A stretch of 64,000 nucleotides of DNA from Hydractinia symbiolongicarpus (Eukaryota; Cnidaria; Hydrozoa; Anthoathecata; Hydractiniidae), in contig NC_079879.1 of assembly GCF_029227915.1 (NCBI RefSeq), forward strand, positions 13,824,001 through 13,888,000. Direction: 5' to 3'. Numbering within the stretch: position 1 is the first letter of the stretch; every line of letters begins with the position of its first letter. The translations under genes were made by a program, and so were the position numbers. Below, one piece after another: positions 53,312-60,189 of this stretch. A model generated the notes under the pieces. That model saw nothing but the letters and a program-made list of their open reading frames with translations. It searched no databases and was not told where the DNA came from.

Positions 53312-53347
53312 GGTTAAAGATTCCTATATCGTATATCATATCCAACC
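53312..53347 (+). promoter_or_regulatory. Promoter block of RING gene 2 (C)
   Basis: GGGTTAAAGATTCCTATATC, CGTATATCATATCCAACC then ATG. Shared with RING gene 1 and, in weaker form, the polymerase gene. Confidence 0.55.
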
Positions 53348-53986
53348 ATGTCTTCACCAATCGTACGCGCCCTCACCTACAGTAGAGAATATATTGATGA
53401 CTTTTATCTTTTCACGGTCCCTGATTTAAGAGCCAGAGCGAGGTACCTTGGCCTACATGGATACTCGCGGCTCAGAAGGGCTGAGCTTATCCGATTATTA
53501 TTATCAATAGATCAATCGCATTATTCCCGCCGGACAGCAATCGAGAGTGTTCCGGCATCTAGACCGACACCACCCACCTACAGTAGAGAATATATTGATG
53601 ACTTTAGTCTTTTCACGGTCCGTGATTTACGAAACCGAGCGGGTTTCCTCGGCGCATCTAGATACTCGCATCTAAGAAGGGACGAGCTTATCCAATTATT
53701 ATTATCAATAGATCAATCGCATTATTCCCGCCGGACAGCAATCGAGAGTGTTCCGGCACCTGGATCGGTACCAGCGCAGCTTGAGGTTGACGATGAGGAC
53801 GACGATGACATCGATGAAGATGATAGATGTATCATTTGTCTTTCTAAACGAAAGACCGCCACCATTGTTCATGGTAGAACCGGACATAACTGCTGCTGTC
53901 TATCATGTGCATATATATTGGAGAATAGGAGGGATAAATGTCCCATATGTCGGGCACCAATAAATTTTGTCATTAGACAATATTAA
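53348..53986 (+). CDS. RING protein with two SAP/Rho-N-like repeats, 212 aa
   Basis: Two copies of a 68-residue unit (from about residues 11 and 79) each hold YSREYIDDF, LFTV, a SAP/Rho-N-like core (RARYLGLHGYSRLRRAELIR and RAGFLGASRYSHLRRDELIQ), and the identical linker IDQSHYSRRTAIESVPA. An Asp-rich stretch (EVDDEDDDDIDEDD) leads to the MDM2-type RING: CIIC, VHGRTGH, CCLSC, CPIC, NFVIRQY. From the first RING ligand to the final Tyr the spacing equals that of MDM2. Intact. Possibly a nucleic-acid- or chromatin-bound E3 ligase, by inference. Confidence 0.87.
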   Translation: MSSPIVRALTYSREYIDDFYLFTVPDLRARARYLGLHGYSRLRRAELIRLLLSIDQSHYSRRTAIESVPASRPTPPTYSREYIDDFSLFTVRDLRNRAGFLGASRYSHLRRDELIQLLLSIDQSHYSRRTAIESVPAPGSVPAQLEVDDEDDDDIDEDDRCIICLSKRKTATIVHGRTGHNCCCLSCAYILENRRDKCPICRAPINFVIRQY

Positions 53987-54002
53987 ACACGAATTCCCGA
54001 TA

Positions 54003-54026
54003 TTTGTTACCCGTCCGGGTAACAAA
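54003..54026. terminator. Palindrome between convergent RING 2 and SAP genes (C)
   Basis: Identical to 51755-51778: TTTGTTACCCG, TC, CGGGTAACAAA. It is 16 bases past the RING stop and 10 from the SAP stop. Confidence 0.6.
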
Positions 54027-54036
54027 ATGCGCACAA

Positions 54037-54321
54037 TCACTTGGATCTCTTGTCGTTATAACGTTTTTGACATTTCAGGTACGCCTCCCTGTTTTTCTCC
54101 CTCCAGCCGGTACAGTATCCATACCATTCCCGCTTGGTATCCAGATCTATAGTGTATGACGAATCCAGATCATTCTTCTCAATCACCTCAATCAGCTTGA
54201 CCTTTTTCATCGCACAAATATACTTCACCCCACGGGCTTTGGCAATCTCTCGCAACTCTCGCAGTTTCATCAATTTATAGTCTGGTGTGGTATTCATGTC
54301 CGACATATTATGCATATACAT
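54037..54321 (-). CDS. Second small SAP/Rho-N-like protein (C), 94 aa
   Basis: YKLMKLRELREIAKARGVKY and MKKVKLIEVIEKNDLDSSYT, then WYGYCTGWREKNREAYLKCQ. Closely related to the copy at 51789-52058, but closer in its tail to the one in B. Probably started at the inner MSDMNTTPDY (54306). Intact. Confidence 0.68.
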   Translation of the reverse strand: MYMHNMSDMNTTPDYKLMKLRELREIAKARGVKYICAMKKVKLIEVIEKNDLDSSYTIDLDTKREWYGYCTGWREKNREAYLKCQKRYNDKRSK

Positions 54322-55727
54322 GTACGGCTAAAAACTTTAAGCACTTTTATCGTACCACACGAAATATGCGAGCGGCGTACATGCACACATCACTAACCTT
54401 GATTTACGGTCCTTCTGAGGCTTTGAACCTGGTCCATTAGACTTTTTTCAAACTGGTTGCGAGTTTCGCTCTCCATCTTTCTGTCGGTTTTCGTCATCTT
54501 TTTCAGAGCTTCGTAGTATATACCGCTCAGGGTTTGAAATTCAATGTGACTAATATCGTCATTATTCAGAGCCCGCGAGACGGAGTTTTCAAACACGGCG
54601 ATGGCGGACGTCGCAACATCATATAATTTCATGACCTTGTCAAGTTTGCTCCGATATCTTTTAATCAGGGCCATGACGGAGCCCGTGAAAATGGTTCCGG
54701 ACAGTGCTACGGCTCCCAATCCCACGGAAGCGGGGATTCCGATGAGCGTGGCACCGGTTACCACCGAACCTATGCCCGAAGCGACGGTTAGGGCCGTGGC
54801 GCTGGCATTTAAAAGCACCAGTCTGTGCAGCGTCTTGTTATATTTCTCATATTTTGTATTGAACTTATCACGTAATTTTCTAAGCTCCCCAAGTTGAGAG
54901 TTCACGGTATTAGTATTAAACTTGTCCTGCTTGGTATCCAGATCTATAGTGTATGACGAATCCAGATCATTCTTCTCAATCACCTCAATCAGCTTGACCT
55001 TTTTCATCGCACAAATATACTTCACCCCACGGGCTTTGGCAATCTCTCGCAACTCTCGCAGTTTCATCAATTTATAGTCTGGTGTGGTATTCATGTCCGA
55101 CATATTATGCATATACATGTACGGCTAAAAACTTTAAGCACTTTTATCGTACCACACGAAATATGCGAGCGGCGTACATGCACACATCACTAACCTTGAT
55201 TTACGGTCCTTCTGAGGCTTTGAACCTGGTCCATTAGACTTTTTTCAAACTGGTTGCGAGTTTCGCTCTCCATCTTTCTGTCGGTTTTCGTCATCTTTTT
55301 CAGAGCTTCGTAGTATATACCGCTCAGGGTTTGAAATTCAATGTGACTAATGTCGTCATTATTCAGAGCCCGCGAGACGGAGTTTTCAAACACGGCGATG
55401 GCGGACGTCGCAACATCATATAATTTCATGACCTTGTCAAGTTTGCTCCGATATCTTTTAATCAGGGCCATGACGGAGCCCGTGAAAATGGTTCCGGACA
55501 GTGCTACGGCTCCCAATCCCACGGAAGAGGGGATTCCGATGAGCGTGGCACCGGTTACCACCGAACCTATGCCCGAAGCGACGGTTAGGGCCGTGGCGCT
55601 GGCATTTAAAAGCACCAGTCTGTGCAGCGTCTTGTTATATTTCTCATATTTTGTATTGAACTTATCACGTAATTTTCTAAACTCCCCAAGTTGAGAGTTC
55701 ACGGTATTAGTATTAAACTTGTCCTGC
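54134..55727. repeat. 797-bp tandem duplication (two copies)
   Basis: 54134-54930 and 54931-55727 are almost identical; only a few substitutions differ (for example AATATCGTC against AATGTCGTC, GAAGCGGGG against GAAGAGGGG). The unit runs from inside the SAP gene to inside the hairpin gene, so the junction fuses the two. The break shows only a 2-3 base overlap (GC/TGC). Confidence 0.92.
54393..55118 (-). CDS. SAP-hairpin fusion protein made by the duplication, 241 aa
   Basis: The first about 50 residues are the SAP/Rho-N part (LMKLRELREIAKARGVKYIC). At DLDTKQ it passes directly into DKFNTNTVNSQLGELRKLRD of the hairpin protein, followed by the Gly-rich hydrophobic pair (LTVASGIGSVVTGATLIGIP, VGLGAVALSGTIFTGSVMAL) and the helical tail ending VNQG. 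The fusion is in frame and open to the end. It has the promoter of a SAP gene. Whether a protein is made or useful is unknown. Confidence 0.75.
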   Translation of the reverse strand: MYMHNMSDMNTTPDYKLMKLRELREIAKARGVKYICAMKKVKLIEVIEKNDLDSSYTIDLDTKQDKFNTNTVNSQLGELRKLRDKFNTKYEKYNKTLHRLVLLNASATALTVASGIGSVVTGATLIGIPASVGLGAVALSGTIFTGSVMALIKRYRSKLDKVMKLYDVATSAIAVFENSVSRALNNDDISHIEFQTLSGIYYEALKKMTKTDRKMESETRNQFEKSLMDQVQSLRRTVNQG

Positions 55728-55777
55728 TCGCTCGAATACTCGGGAGCCGTGGGTAGCTTCGGATAAATCTCTGCCAT
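55190..55777 (-). CDS. Hydrophobic-hairpin protein (C), 195 aa, intact
   Basis: N-terminus MAEIYPKLPTAPEYSSEQDK, a charged coil (RKLRDKFNTKYEKYNKTLHR), two Gly-rich hydrophobic segments, then a helical tail with KLYDVATSAIAVFENSVSRA and MESETRNQFEKSLM. Similar layout to membrane-inserting hairpin proteins; I do not know a named family. Present in B (one frameshift) and O (decayed), so it is a standard part of these elements. Confidence 0.72.
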   Translation of the reverse strand: MAEIYPKLPTAPEYSSEQDKFNTNTVNSQLGEFRKLRDKFNTKYEKYNKTLHRLVLLNASATALTVASGIGSVVTGATLIGIPSSVGLGAVALSGTIFTGSVMALIKRYRSKLDKVMKLYDVATSAIAVFENSVSRALNNDDISHIEFQTLSGIYYEALKKMTKTDRKMESETRNQFEKSLMDQVQSLRRTVNQG

Positions 55778-55802
55778 TGTGTGGTTACTACAAAGAAAAA
55801 CT

Positions 55803-56288
55803 TTACTCTAAATAACCTATATCCAGTTTATCCAGATCCTTGAGAGTTCTATGATACGTATCACACAAATTCTCAAAATCGGCTCTACAGATCCGAGTGT
55901 GCCAGAGTAGCGTTTTATCGAAAACATCGATGGCATTTTGTACAACGCGATATGCGGCTCTTAATTTGATAAGTTTCTCCCGATATGTCCTAACATATTG
56001 GGCGGTAACCGCATAGGAAGCCGAGCCCAATAGACACATACCCGAATTCCACATGTAATTTCCATGGGTACCGCCCAAATTTCTAATAATGGTCACCGCG
56101 GTCGCTATCGAGCCGGTAATTGCTGCGGTTCCGGATAATCCCTCCAGAATCGACCATATGATCAGAGATCCTCCGTGTTCGTGTGTCCTGTCTTGGAACT
56201 TACCTCGTAATTTCACCAGCTCCTCAAGTTGGGAATTGGATATATCCGTTTTAAAAGTTTCTTCTCTGGTACTAGAACTCTCTGCCAT
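55803..56288 (-). CDS. Diverged paralogue of the hairpin protein (C), 161 aa
   Basis: I place the start at MAESSSTREETFKTDISNSQ (56288); the frame extends further upstream but overlaps the coiled-coil gene's start region. It shares NSQLEELVKLRGKFQ with the hairpin gene, then hydrophobic segments (GLSGTAAITGSIATAVTIIR, CLLGSASYAVTAQYV), then a tail (RAAYRVVQNAIDVFDKTLLW) with the same spacing. An older duplication than the 797-bp one. Intact; absent from B. Confidence 0.7.
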   Translation of the reverse strand: MAESSSTREETFKTDISNSQLEELVKLRGKFQDRTHEHGGSLIIWSILEGLSGTAAITGSIATAVTIIRNLGGTHGNYMWNSGMCLLGSASYAVTAQYVRTYREKLIKLRAAYRVVQNAIDVFDKTLLWHTRICRADFENLCDTYHRTLKDLDKLDIGYLE

Positions 56289-56329
56289 TTCTATTATATT
56301 AGGAAAAAAACTATCCTTTAAATAAAATA
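56289..56329. promoter_or_regulatory. Divergent promoter of hairpin paralogue and coiled-coil genes (C)
   Basis: 41 bases with ATTATATTAGG and CTATCCTTTAAATAAAATA. The gap in B (29428-29477) keeps TATTATTTAGAGGATAG and AATAAG. Confidence 0.45.
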
Positions 56330-57610
56330 ATGGCGGATATTGATATTGATCCGTTTGGTGACCACGACCAACCCGACGAGGGTACCGATGACTCCACACC
56401 TCTGGTACCGAGGGAGCGCACGCGTGTGCAGATACACACACCTGATGAAAAGGAGACATCATTCGGTGGAGGAACCACTCAACGCGCTAGAGTTTTGCAT
56501 GAACGGGTTGAATCACTCTATAAGGTGCTATTAACTAAATATCCAAACGAGAACCCGAGCGTGATACATACCGATCTGTTTGAGTATCGTGAAGGTGAAT
56601 TATACTACAAGGGTTATGACAGACCGCTGACACGTGATAGATCTCTAAAGTCCATCGGCGTCATTGCAGATCTACTGGGCAAGAAAAGGCTGCGCAGTTT
56701 GGGGTTCGATATACCGAAAGGTAAGATTACAGCCCGAGAAGCTGCTAAGCTAAACAAAATACAAGAAGAATTACCCTCGTCATCTAAAATAACAACAGCA
56801 AGTGATGTAGAATTAGAAGCTATATCCGGGGATGTGGTAAACAGTACGGAAGATTTAATTTCATTGGTCAAACAATCTGTAGACCATGAAGCAACCCAGA
56901 CCGGTGGTCTATTTGAATATCCTATGCGTGAATTGCTAGGATTGGATAGATCATTGAGAAACATAAGAGGAAGTCTTCAGGATGAAGTTGCAAAAAAGGT
57001 TCAGCTCGAACAGCATATTGACAGAGAAAAAAACAAGTTGGAAGAGATGGAAAACACACCAAATATGACCGAGGAACAACAAAATGAAGCGAAAGAAAGG
57101 TTGAAAGGTTTGCAAAATGAGTTGAAAGGCCGGCAAGAGATTATCGATATTCTCAAAGGTAAACTTAACAGTCAAATAAAAAGCATCAGGGAGACGATTA
57201 CCAAAGTACTTGACAAAGAAACTACATTGGGTGAAAAGATACGAACGCTATTCCGTGAGCAGGGTATCACCATTGTCAGTGTACTAACGGCATTTGGTAT
57301 GGTTATCGGCCTTCTAGTTGAAACTTTGACACCAGGTGGTGGGGGGTCATCCACCGGTAATACAAAAAATCATGAAAAAACCGAAGGTGGTGCGAGGGAA
57401 TGGATAAAGAACAAGCTGAGCGCGCTGGGATCTCTCCTGGGTAGATTAGCCAGTGCCGCAGCCGCATCACTACCTGGTATAATTGGATCCATCGTATCAT
57501 GGATCCTAAATAGAGCAAAGGAGGCCGTTGGTTGGTTGAGTCAAAACCTTTGGGCTTTGATAGTTGGAATCGGAGGTCTGATATACACCTACATGGTTAC
57601 AAAGCGTTAG
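56330..57610 (+). CDS. Coiled-coil membrane protein (C), 426 aa, intact
   Basis: An acidic N-terminus (MADIDIDPFGDHDQPDEGTD) is followed by a soluble domain with LGFDIPKGKITAREAAKLNK, a coiled coil of about 90 residues (LEQHIDREKNKLEEMEN through EIIDILKGKLNSQIKSI), a hydrophobic segment (VLTAFGMVIGLLVETL), a Gly/Ser/Thr linker (PGGGGSSTGN), and a hydrophobic C-terminal third (LASAAAASLPGIIGSIVSWI and LWALIVGIGGLIYTYMV). It could span a membrane twice or more. Function unknown. The gene is in all three elements. Confidence 0.78.
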   Translation: MADIDIDPFGDHDQPDEGTDDSTPLVPRERTRVQIHTPDEKETSFGGGTTQRARVLHERVESLYKVLLTKYPNENPSVIHTDLFEYREGELYYKGYDRPLTRDRSLKSIGVIADLLGKKRLRSLGFDIPKGKITAREAAKLNKIQEELPSSSKITTASDVELEAISGDVVNSTEDLISLVKQSVDHEATQTGGLFEYPMRELLGLDRSLRNIRGSLQDEVAKKVQLEQHIDREKNKLEEMENTPNMTEEQQNEAKERLKGLQNELKGRQEIIDILKGKLNSQIKSIRETITKVLDKETTLGEKIRTLFREQGITIVSVLTAFGMVIGLLVETLTPGGGGSSTGNTKNHEKTEGGAREWIKNKLSALGSLLGRLASAAAASLPGIIGSIVSWILNRAKEAVGWLSQNLWALIVGIGGLIYTYMVTKR

Positions 57611-57624
57611 CCATACTGAATATA

Positions 57625-57649
57625 TATGTTACATGTATCATGTAACATA
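57625..57649. terminator. Palindrome between convergent genes (C)
   Basis: TATGTTACATG, TAT, CATGTAACATA: the same arms and position as 28092-28116 in B, though the flanks differ. Confidence 0.62.
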
Positions 57650-57666
57650 GTACCTGCGGTATCGTA

Positions 57667-58092
57667 CTATTTTTCGAAATACCACACGGCACCACCGACG
57701 CCGATCATGCTTAGCGCGATAAATGCCAATTCCCGTTCATGCTGGCCGTTGCTGGGTGTATAAAAGTCGCTCAATACGGGCTTGCGCGGAATATCTGTGA
57801 GAGGTGACCCTCCAAATACTTTTTTATATTCCCGCATCGCGTCATCCAGCTCCGTGAATTTACCCTCGGCCTTCTTCTCAAGTCTGAGTTGCTTATTGAT
57901 AAAGTCCACCCTCTCCTGTCTTTTACGTTGCCATATAACCTGAGCCTTCTGCAGTTGTTCTATGGCTAGATCATGCCGCTTCCGTTCCTTATCTATCCTA
58001 TCCTTGGATAAACTTGAAAAGAGGTAGCTTGATCCGGTGAAAGCCAAAGCGTTCGCGAGGGCACCTCCCAACATCATTGCAATTGAAGCCAT
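57667..58092 (-). CDS. Small membrane/coiled-coil protein (C), 141 aa
   Basis: Hydrophobic start MASIAMMLGGALANALAFTG, basic coiled coil (KERKRHDLAIEQLQKAQVIW, ERVDFINKQLRLEKKAEGKF), a Pro-containing spacer, and a C-terminal membrane segment (AFIALSMIGVGGAVWYF). Intact. Found in B and O. Role unknown. Confidence 0.72.
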   Translation of the reverse strand: MASIAMMLGGALANALAFTGSSYLFSSLSKDRIDKERKRHDLAIEQLQKAQVIWQRKRQERVDFINKQLRLEKKAEGKFTELDDAMREYKKVFGGSPLTDIPRKPVLSDFYTPSNGQHERELAFIALSMIGVGGAVWYFEK

Positions 58093-58126
58093 GTTTCATA
58101 TACTGTAGTAATATATTTTAGTGGCG

Positions 58127-58258
58127 TTATTTTAATACGATAGCTTCGGAGTCTATGACATCCGTATCCACCTCTGTGTATTCCACCTTGGGTAAAATAC
58201 TCTCAACTTTCTTACGTCGATATAAAACCCAGACCAACCATTCCAGTATTCGCAACAT
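58127..58258 (-). CDS. 43-aa micro-gene coupled to the 75-aa gene
   Basis: The stop TAA of the upstream 75-aa gene overlaps an ATG (TAATG), opening a 43-codon frame: MLRILEWLVWVLYRRKK, a short hydrophobic N-terminus with a basic stop, then an acidic tail (YTEVDTDVIDSEAIVLK). B lacks this insert: there only two bases separate the flanking genes. Start-stop overlap and composition make it plausible as a small membrane protein, but it could be chance. Confidence 0.45.
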   Translation of the reverse strand: MLRILEWLVWVLYRRKKVESILPKVEYTEVDTDVIDSEAIVLK

Positions 58259-58485
58259 TATATATTTATAGTTTCAGGTATAATTTTTTGCTTAACTAGA
58301 TATTCTCTTGTCATTTCACTTGCGGCGACTATGGCTACAAGCTTTCCGGTATCTTCCAGGTCAAACTTCTGAATTGAGGGTGGTGTCATTTTTAATACCT
58401 TTTTCCCGAGCATTGAATAGCCCACAGCGAAAACGCATACGACCGATGCCTTATAAATATCGTTGACTATACTTTTCTTATCCAT
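58258..58485 (-). CDS. Small conserved Polinton protein (C), 75 aa
   Basis: MDKKSIVNDIYKASVVCVFA, GKKVLKMTPPSIQKFDLEDT and a second helix; nearly identical to B. See the copy at 43874-44128 for the distant version in O. Intact. Confidence 0.72.
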   Translation of the reverse strand: MDKKSIVNDIYKASVVCVFAVGYSMLGKKVLKMTPPSIQKFDLEDTGKLVAIVAASEMTREYLVKQKIIPETINI

Positions 58486-58504
58486 GTTTATATACTTCGA
58501 GATT

Positions 58505-58522
58505 ATAATATCGCGATATTAT
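58505..58522. promoter_or_regulatory. 18-bp perfect palindrome between small genes (C)
   Basis: ATAATATCGCGATATTAT lies between the 139-aa stop and the 75-aa start. B has an imperfect version (GATAATATTGCGATATAATA) at the same place. Could be a 3'-end signal or a binding site. Confidence 0.45.
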
Positions 58523-58526
58523 CCCT

Positions 58527-58946
58527 TTATTCCATTTCAAGTTTACTCCTTGTTTTTCTAGTGTCCGATGGAGCTCTCGGTGGGGTATCCTTCACCTTAC
58601 TCTGCGAGGTGTTGTTCCTCATCACCACCAACGCTCCAATTATTAGCATAACTATTACACCGCCGCCCATTATTGCATAGTTGTTAACCCCACCTTTGGG
58701 ACCATCTGTCACGGAATCCTCAATTACGATATCCTTAGGATCCTCCAACAGTGTCTGAGGTGTCGACCGCGTTGGTGTCTCCGACTGTTCCTGAGGTGTC
58801 GATTCCGTCTTCGCCTGCGTCTCTGCCTGCGCCATGAGCAGTCTTTTATAGTCTTCCCTCTGTTTGCGGTTGAATTCGGCCACCCTCTTACCAGCCTCAA
58901 CCTTTTTAGGATTCTTCGTTGTCACCTGAACTGGAGTATCCGACAT
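58527..58946 (-). CDS. Basic/proline-rich protein with one membrane segment (C), 139 aa
   Basis: KKVEAGKRVAEFNRKQREDY, a Gln/Thr/Pro/Glu linker, a membrane segment (NYAIMGGGVIVMLIIGALVV) and a basic end (RKTRSKLEME). Overlaps the upstream gene by 41 bases, as in B. Intact. Confidence 0.7.
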   Translation of the reverse strand: MSDTPVQVTTKNPKKVEAGKRVAEFNRKQREDYKRLLMAQAETQAKTESTPQEQSETPTRSTPQTLLEDPKDIVIEDSVTDGPKGGVNNYAIMGGGVIVMLIIGALVVMRNNTSQSKVKDTPPRAPSDTRKTRSKLEME

Positions 58947-59520
58947 CTTTAGTATCCGTATCGATATTGTTTAAATTTTTTCCCGCGATATAATGCCTAC
59001 CTGTTATTAAACCTACACTGATTGGTGATAGTAGTGATCCGAACTTATAATATAGATCACATGTGAACCTTTGGAGTGCCGAGTTTAGGAATGGATCATT
59101 CTCCAGGTCATCACTCAGAGCTTTTTGATTTTTTATACCGAGAGCTGTACAGGCGCCCATGGAGTACATGTGGATTATTGACTGTCCCAAAGACTTTACC
59201 ATTTGACCGGATAGTTTAGCCTCGTATATGGTGAACAGTTTATCCACCTCATCATTCTTGAGCTTCTGGATCTCCGCCTCCGTATACATCTTACCAAGAT
59301 ATAACTTACTATTTCCGGTCAGCACACACTCGAGCAATTTTTGTCTCTTCCCATCATCCCGGGCATCCTGTTCATCGATAAAAATTATGTTGCCACTTGC
59401 GTTTTCAGCCATTTTCAATAGCGATAGGTATTTTTTAATACAAAAAAGGCAAAAACTAACCAATACCAGCAATAGCGCCACGACTATCACCAGTAATATG
59501 AAATTTATATATTCTATCAT
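58906..59520 (-). CDS. Membrane-anchored protein (C), 204 aa
   Basis: One N-terminal membrane segment (FILLVIVVALLLVLVSFCLF), then KKYLSLLKMAENASG, and a helical domain with GKRQKLLECVLTGNSKLYLG and SIIHMYSMGACTALG. Counterpart of 26398-27033 in B. Intact. Confidence 0.72.
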   Translation of the reverse strand: MIEYINFILLVIVVALLLVLVSFCLFCIKKYLSLLKMAENASGNIIFIDEQDARDDGKRQKLLECVLTGNSKLYLGKMYTEAEIQKLKNDEVDKLFTIYEAKLSGQMVKSLGQSIIHMYSMGACTALGIKNQKALSDDLENDPFLNSALQRFTCDLYYKFGSLLSPISVGLITGRHYIAGKNLNNIDTDTKDVGYSSSGDNEES

Positions 59521-59555
59521 GGTATTGTAGGATAGTACTGTAGTTTTCCTATAGA

Positions 59556-59580
59556 TTTGTTACAAGAGTCTTGTAACAAA
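59556..59580. terminator. Palindrome near the ATPase end (C)
   Basis: TTTGTTACAAGA, G, TCTTGTAACAAA: the same as 26232-26258 in B, 11 bases past the ATPase stop. Confidence 0.62.
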
Positions 59581-59591
59581 AAATGTCCATT

Positions 59592-60188
59592 CTAGCAAAT
59601 CACGTGAGTTCTTGGAGATTCCATCCTCATGACTAAATGTGTATATTTGCCATCTTTCAGCCTTTCCTTGACCTTCTGGATCTCCGACGATTCAATGACA
59701 TCGTTCTCTTTGTGGATGGTTGCGAGATCATCCCTGTCCTTCGGATACCACACATATAACATTTTTGCCTGCCTTCGTAAGTTCTTCGGTATCGCGGTGT
59801 ATGATTGTGTGAGTAGCCACATGGAGTGGTTTCGATGTCGACCGCTGATGGCCAGCTCCAGAAGCGGTTGCCTCTTTTTGTCCAGTTTCTCATCCGCGAT
59901 GATGTCGTCGATCAGGAATAATGTTTTGTATCCGGCACAGAAATCCGTCATCTTTTGGATCCATTCATACAACATGCCCATGGGCTCAATTAGAATCACA
60001 TATCTATCCCTCCAGAACCAGTTACTCCCCATATATGTCTTGTTCCATCTTAATGTTGGACATATAATCACAATGAAATCGAAGTGATCAAAGTATTCAC
60101 TCTCCAGCAGTGTTACTACGCGTTTGGATTTTCCGCAGCCCGTTGGACCGACGAATAGTGCCGTGTGAGGATCTTTCATGTAGTCCAT
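59592..60188 (-). CDS. ATP: Genome-packaging ATPase (C), 198 aa, intact
   Basis: P-loop GPTGCGKSKR (residues 14-23), Walker B TLFLIDDIIADEKLD, SGRHRNHSMWLLTQSY, and AKMLYVWYPKDRDDL. I take the start at 60188 (MDYMKDPHTALF), one base after the MCP stop, rather than the earlier ATG at 60215 inside MCP; this fits B, where the start is 7 bases after MCP. FtsK/HerA-type motor expected to package DNA. Confidence 0.92.
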   Translation of the reverse strand: MDYMKDPHTALFVGPTGCGKSKRVVTLLESEYFDHFDFIVIICPTLRWNKTYMGSNWFWRDRYVILIEPMGMLYEWIQKMTDFCAGYKTLFLIDDIIADEKLDKKRQPLLELAISGRHRNHSMWLLTQSYTAIPKNLRRQAKMLYVWYPKDRDDLATIHKENDVIESSEIQKVKERLKDGKYTHLVMRMESPRTHVIC

Positions 60189-60189
60189 C

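Noticed and set aside
59629-60087. Plus-strand frame of 152 residues
   Set aside because: Antisense of the packaging ATPase; the same shadow appears at 25723-26088 in B.
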